NCBI GenBank assembly: GCA_039588215.1
Contig: JBDHAD010000034.1
Location: forward strand, 6,964 to 70,963
DNA from: JBDHAC01 sp039588215
GTDB taxonomy: Bacteria > Gemmatimonadota > Gemmatimonadetes > Palauibacterales > Palauibacteraceae
DNA: 64,000 nt
Direction of reading: 5' to 3'
Of the stretch, positions 59,912 through 64,000 are shown piece by piece; the first letter of the stretch is position 1, and each line of letters begins with the position of its first letter. Under the pieces are notes generated by a model that saw nothing but the letters and a program-made list of their open reading frames with translations, did no database searches and was not told the origin of the DNA. The position numbers and the translations under genes were made by a program.

Positions 59912-62724
59912 GGACCTCGGCGACGATGAACATGATCAGGAGAGCGCGTGCCATGAGCTTCGACCGATCTCTCCACCGACCCATCACCCGAGCCGCGTGG
60001 ACACTGAGCCTCGCTCTGATCGCCGCGCTCCTGGGCGCATCCCAAGCGCTGGCGCAGCAGTTTCGGCCCCAGATCGAACTCGGCGCGGTGCCGGTACCGA
60101 CCGGTGACCTGTTCATCCAGAACCTGGATGCGATCTGGACGGCGGGCGGCGATGTGATCGAGAACGGCTCCATCCTCATCCGGGGCGGGAAGATCCAGGC
60201 GATCGGACCCGATCTCTCGCCCCCTTCGGACGTAGAGGTGATCGACGGGTCAGGGTACACGGCCATGCCGGGGATCGTCGACCAGCACTCGCACATCGCG
60301 ATGGCCTCGACCAACGAATCAACCGCACCGGTCGTTCCCGAGGTCCGCGTCATCGACGCTCTGAACCCACGCGACTTCGGGATCTTCCGCGCGCTTTCGG
60401 GCGGGGTGACGACCGCCCAGATCCTGCACGGGAGCTCCAACCCGATTGGTGGTCAGAGCGCGATCATCAAGACGCGCTGGGGGATGGACGACTCGAAGAC
60501 GCTCCTCGTCCAGGGCGCCCCCCAGACGGTCAAGTTCGCGCTCGGGGAGAACGTGACGCGGAAGAACTCCAGCGGATCGGGACCGACACGGTTTCCCGCC
60601 TCGCGCGAGGGGGTCGAGGCGACGTACGTAGCCGCTTTCGAGGCGGCGCGTGCCTACCGGCAGGCGTGGGCCGACTACCGGGCGAACCCGGCCGCCAGCC
60701 TCGTACCACCGCGGCGCGATCTGCGGCTGGAGGCGCTGGTGGACATCATGGAGGGCCAGATCCGCGTCCACGCGCATTCGTACCGATCCGACGAGATCGT
60801 GATGCTCATTCGGGTCGCCGAGCGGTTCGGCTTCAAGATCGACGTGTTCACGCACGTGCTCGAGGGCTTCAAGATCGCCGACGAGATGGCGGCCCACGGC
60901 GCCGGCGGCTCCACGTTCTCCGACTGGTGGCAATACAAGCTCGAGGCGTACGACGCGATTCCGTACAACGCGACCGTGATGCAGGAGCACGGGGTCGTCA
61001 CCAGCCTCAATTCCGACATCCCTTGGCTGCAGACGTTCCTGCGCGAGGAGATGGCGAAGCCGGTCAAGTACGGCGCGATATCGCCGGAGGAGGCGATGCG
61101 GATGCTGACTCTGTATCCGGCGATGCAGCTTCTCATCGATGATCGGGTGGGCTCACTGGAAGTCGGCAAGGACGCGGACGTGCTCCTCCTCAGCGGGCAC
61201 CCGTTCAACACGTACTCGCGGGTCGAGAGGACGATCGTGGACGGGATCGTGTACTACGATCGGACCCGCGAAGCCGAGCTCCGAGGCGAGCCTGTGCGGG
61301 CGATGCCCGAGTTCGCACCGGCGGTCGCGGGAGACTTCGGGCTCGGTGCACCCGAGGCGCTCGATCAGGAGCCGCTCCCCGAGTCGGCCCGCGATGACGC
61401 GCCTCCGCTGGTGACCGACCGCGTGTATGCGCTGATCGGCGCGACCGTACACCCGGTGTCCGGACCAGCGATCGAGGATGGCGTCGTGGTGGTGCAGGAG
61501 GGACGGATCGCTGCCGTCGGCTCGGCGGCGGAGGTCTCGATCCCGGACGGTGCCCGCCGGGTCGACGTGAGCGGCAAGCACATCTACCCCGGGATGATCG
61601 ATGCGATCACGCAGATGGGGATGGCGGAGATCGGACAGGTTGCCGCGTCGCGCGACGACCGGGAGACCGGAAAGTACAACCCGCACATCCGGGGGCTGAG
61701 CGGGGTGCACCCGCACAGCGAGGCCATCCCGGTGGCGCGGGCGAACGGGATCCTGGCCAGTCTCGCCGTGCCGGGATCGGGGGTGATCCAGGGCGCCGGC
61801 TCTTTGATTCAGTACGACGGAGACACCCCTGAGCGCATGGAGATCGAGAGCCGCGTCGCGATCGTGGTCAACCTCCCCTCACCGAGCGGAAAGTCGTGGG
61901 ACGACCCCAGCCTGAAGGGGGACGAGCTCGGGTCGCTGCTGGACTTGTTCGCACGGGCCCGGTTGTACGCGAACCGGCCAAGCGTGCGCGAGCGCGCCGA
62001 CGACCCGTTCGATCCCAACGTTCGCTTCGGCCAGGCTCACCTTCTCGACGCGCTCGTGCCGGCGGTGACCGGGACGATGCCCGTGTACTTCCGCGCGCGC
62101 TCGGAGCGTGACGTCCGGACGGTCCTGCTGGTGCAGGACAGCTTTCCGGACCTGAAGCCGGTGATCGTGGGTGGAGACCAAGCCTTCCGAGTCGCGGAGG
62201 AGCTCGCGGCGCGCGATGTCCCGGTGATCGTCGGGTCGGGGCTGTCGCCGACCATGGATCGAGACGATCCGCTCTCCGCCGGATGGCGGAACGCGGGAAT
62301 ACTGGCCGCCGCGGGCGTCAAGATCGCCTTTGGGACGAACGACGTCGCGGATGTCCGCAACCTCCCCTATCACGCGGCGCGCTCGGTCGCCTACGGGCTC
62401 TCGGTGGACGACGCGATGCGAGCGCTCACGCTCAACGCGGCGGAGATTCTCGGCGTCGCTGACCGGATGGGGAGCATCCAAGTCGGTAAGCGCGCGGACC
62501 TGATCGTGACCGATGGGGATCCGATGCAGATCATCACGCACGTGGACCGCGCGTTCATCAACGGCGTCGAGGTGCCGCTCATCAGCAAGCATACCGAGCT
62601 GTTCAAGAAGTTCCGGAATCGCCGCGGGAAAGGCGCGATCACGACGCAGCTCGATGGCATACCGCTGCAGGGCATGGCGCCCACAGAGCCGCCGGCGGCC
62701 GGATCGAGAGGAGGAAGCCGATGA
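59908..62724 (+). CDS. Secreted double-domain amidohydrolase
   Basis: A 938-residue protein starting at ATG 59908 (overlap ATGA, GGAGG upstream). Signal peptide ends ASQALAQ. Two amidohydrolase modules occur in tandem. The first (about 35-480) keeps the metal motif GIVDQHSHIAMAS and MRMLTLYPAMQLLIDDRVGSLEVGKDADVLL. The second (about 500-920) has GMIDAITQMGMAEIG with no HxH, yet retains FGTNDVADVRNLPYHAARSVAYGL and ALTLNAAEILGVADRMGSIQVGKRADLIV. So the first module is likely catalytic and the second degenerate. It sits between an HxH-less amidohydrolase and an M55 aminopeptidase in an overlapping operon. Confidence 0.85.
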   Translation: MRTSATMNMIRRARAMSFDRSLHRPITRAAWTLSLALIAALLGASQALAQQFRPQIELGAVPVPTGDLFIQNLDAIWTAGGDVIENGSILIRGGKIQAIGPDLSPPSDVEVIDGSGYTAMPGIVDQHSHIAMASTNESTAPVVPEVRVIDALNPRDFGIFRALSGGVTTAQILHGSSNPIGGQSAIIKTRWGMDDSKTLLVQGAPQTVKFALGENVTRKNSSGSGPTRFPASREGVEATYVAAFEAARAYRQAWADYRANPAASLVPPRRDLRLEALVDIMEGQIRVHAHSYRSDEIVMLIRVAERFGFKIDVFTHVLEGFKIADEMAAHGAGGSTFSDWWQYKLEAYDAIPYNATVMQEHGVVTSLNSDIPWLQTFLREEMAKPVKYGAISPEEAMRMLTLYPAMQLLIDDRVGSLEVGKDADVLLLSGHPFNTYSRVERTIVDGIVYYDRTREAELRGEPVRAMPEFAPAVAGDFGLGAPEALDQEPLPESARDDAPPLVTDRVYALIGATVHPVSGPAIEDGVVVVQEGRIAAVGSAAEVSIPDGARRVDVSGKHIYPGMIDAITQMGMAEIGQVAASRDDRETGKYNPHIRGLSGVHPHSEAIPVARANGILASLAVPGSGVIQGAGSLIQYDGDTPERMEIESRVAIVVNLPSPSGKSWDDPSLKGDELGSLLDLFARARLYANRPSVRERADDPFDPNVRFGQAHLLDALVPAVTGTMPVYFRARSERDVRTVLLVQDSFPDLKPVIVGGDQAFRVAEELAARDVPVIVGSGLSPTMDRDDPLSAGWRNAGILAAAGVKIAFGTNDVADVRNLPYHAARSVAYGLSVDDAMRALTLNAAEILGVADRMGSIQVGKRADLIVTDGDPMQIITHVDRAFINGVEVPLISKHTELFKKFRNRRGKGAITTQLDGIPLQGMAPTEPPAAGSRGGSR

Positions 62725-63734
62725 ACTCCGGCCGGCAGCAGCGCACGTGGCTCGGCAGGGCGCGGCACATGCACCTAGAGCGTCCACAGCGCATGGAGCT
62801 CGATCGTGAGCGGTGCACGGGACTCGGTCGGGCAGGCGTCGCATCTCTCCTCGCGCTCGGCGCGCTCTGCTTCGCGGCTGACGGAGAGGCCGTGGCGCAG
62901 GAACGCGGCCTCAAGGTCTACATCTCGGCCGACATGGAAGGCGTGGTCGGCGCGGTGACCGGTGAGCAACTGGGACCTGGCGGCTTCGAGTATCAGCGCT
63001 TCCGCGAGTTCATGACGGAAGAGGTCCTGGCCGCGATCGGGGCGGCTCGTGAGGCGGGAGCGACCGAGTTCCTGGTCAGCGATTCGCACGGAAATGGTCA
63101 GAATCTGCTCATCGACCGACTCCCGGCCGACGTGCAGGTGGTGCGCTCGTGGCCGAGACCGTTGATGATGATGCAAGGGATCGATTCCACGTTCGACGCG
63201 GCCATCCTTCTGGGCTATCACGCCGGGACGACCAACCCGGAAGGCGTGCGGGCGCACACGATGTCGAGCGCGCGGCTGACGGACATCCGGCTGAACGGTC
63301 AGTCCATCCCCGAGGCAGGCATGAGCGCCGCGCTCGCGGGTCATTTCGGCGTGCCCGTGGTGATGATCTCCGGGGACGACGCGGCGGTCGAGGAGGCGCA
63401 GCATGTCATCGGGGACATCGAGGGCGCGGTCGTGAAGTGGAACTATGGGTTCCACTCGGCGCGAACGCTGACGCCCGCCGCCGGGTACGCGCTGATTCGT
63501 GAGAAGGTCAAGGCAGGCCTCGCTCGCGTGGACGAGTTCACCCCGGTACGGCTGTCTTCTCCGCTCACCCTCGAGGTGTCGTTCAAGAGCTACCGCCCAG
63601 TTCAGGTGCTGGCCTACTTGCCCATTGTCGAGCTCGTGGACGCACACACTGTCCGCTACGTGGCGGAGGATGCGCCCGCAGCCTCGGCGTTCCTGGAGTT
63701 CCTGCTCAGCTACAACTCGGAGCTCCAGCCCTAA
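62721..63734 (+). CDS. M55-family D-aminopeptidase (DppA-like), secreted
   Basis: A 337-residue protein with start ATG 62721 overlapping the previous stop (ATGA). A basic N-terminus is followed by a signal segment ending DGEAVAQ. The M55 zinc motif ISADMEGVVGAVTGEQLGPGG is at the mature N-terminus, with SDSHGNGQNLLID, LLGYHAGTTNPEGVRAHTMSS and GDDAAVEEA further on. DppA-type enzymes release D-amino acids from short peptides. With the upstream amidohydrolases, processing of dipeptides in the periplasm is a fair inference. Confidence 0.9.
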   Translation: MNSGRQQRTWLGRARHMHLERPQRMELDRERCTGLGRAGVASLLALGALCFAADGEAVAQERGLKVYISADMEGVVGAVTGEQLGPGGFEYQRFREFMTEEVLAAIGAAREAGATEFLVSDSHGNGQNLLIDRLPADVQVVRSWPRPLMMMQGIDSTFDAAILLGYHAGTTNPEGVRAHTMSSARLTDIRLNGQSIPEAGMSAALAGHFGVPVVMISGDDAAVEEAQHVIGDIEGAVVKWNYGFHSARTLTPAAGYALIREKVKAGLARVDEFTPVRLSSPLTLEVSFKSYRPVQVLAYLPIVELVDAHTVRYVAEDAPAASAFLEFLLSYNSELQP

Positions 63735-63878
63735 AGGGACGCAACTTGTCACGGACGCCCCGACCCCTCAGCTTGCTGATGTGGGCCGAGGCATGGCATG
63801 AGCGAGCCTCCGACCCGAAACGCGGGGGCGGATCGATGACGGCGCCAGCCGGTCGTATCCGCGCGGAGAGTGGACAGG

Positions 63879-64000
63879 GTGGAGCGCCGGAGACCCCGAA
63901 ATCCGTTCGAGATCGAGATCCTCTCCTACGAGGAGCTCGAATACTACGCCGTGCGGGAGCACGACGGACTCATCCTCATCCTCGATCCTCTTCGCTGGCC
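63879..64000 (+). CDS. Start of a gene cut by the window end
   Basis: From GTG 63879, after GGAGAG, an open frame reads NPFEIEILSYEELEYYAVRE and continues to the last base. Composition and codon use look coding. Too short to identify. Confidence 0.4.
   Translation, partial: MERRRPRNPFEIEILSYEELEYYAVREHDGLILILDPLRW

Overview
The window looks like a chromosomal segment from a high-GC, Gram-negative, respiring bacterium, most likely Gemmatimonadota or a close relative. This is inferred from gene content, not from a marker gene. The indicators are membrane Ser/Thr kinases fused to PD40/TolB-type beta-propellers, a complete alternative complex III (ACIII) operon, many secreted DUF4440/SnoaL-like proteins and TAT-exported respiratory proteins.

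Region 1 (1-5.4 kb) is accessory DNA: the 3' part of a beta-propeller protein, three small SnoaL-like proteins, an IS481-family transposase with an in-frame TAA, and two lipoproteins.

Region 2 (5.45-20.67 kb) is the most unusual part. It lies at the 3' side of an intact tRNA-Pro(GGG) gene (20594-20667, minus). It holds five modules of one or two genes each. Between modules the 3' half of that same tRNA plus its terminator is repeated, next to a conserved block of about 110 bp rich in TACACTTC iterons. Cargo includes two kinase-propeller proteins, a membrane TolB/TPR protein, an erythromycin-esterase-like protein, a metalloprotease-like protein, a secreted protein and a membrane SARP-TPR regulator. 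No integrase is present. I read this as a tandem, integron-like cassette array built by repeated integration at a tRNA.

Region 3 (20.7-25.7 kb) is core DNA: an ArsR-methyltransferase regulator coupled to S-adenosylhomocysteinase, a tRNA cluster (Val, Asp, truncated Ala, Thr, Gly, Pro) and a sugar aminotransferase.

Region 4 (25.9-41.6 kb) is respiratory. ACIII (actA, actB, an actC-actD fusion, actE, actF) is followed by a second complex-iron-sulfur-molybdoenzyme-like cluster: pentaheme cytochrome, molybdopterin subunit, Fe-S subunit, NrfD protein with a TerB-like tail, and four-repeat tetraheme cytochrome. A convergent diheme cytochrome closes it. Together these genes would move electrons between the quinone pool and c-type cytochromes.

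Region 5 (41.8-64 kb) is mixed housekeeping and accessory DNA: sucA, a metallo-beta-lactamase-fold protein, a PlsC-like acyltransferase, amidohydrolases, a cupin, Flp pilins, a class A PBP, YjbQ, a Ser/Thr kinase, and an amidohydrolase/amidohydrolase/M55 aminopeptidase operon. It also holds a DUF411/CopG-like lipoprotein whose first conserved Cys codon is an in-frame TGA followed by a bacterial-type SECIS hairpin, a strong selenoprotein candidate.
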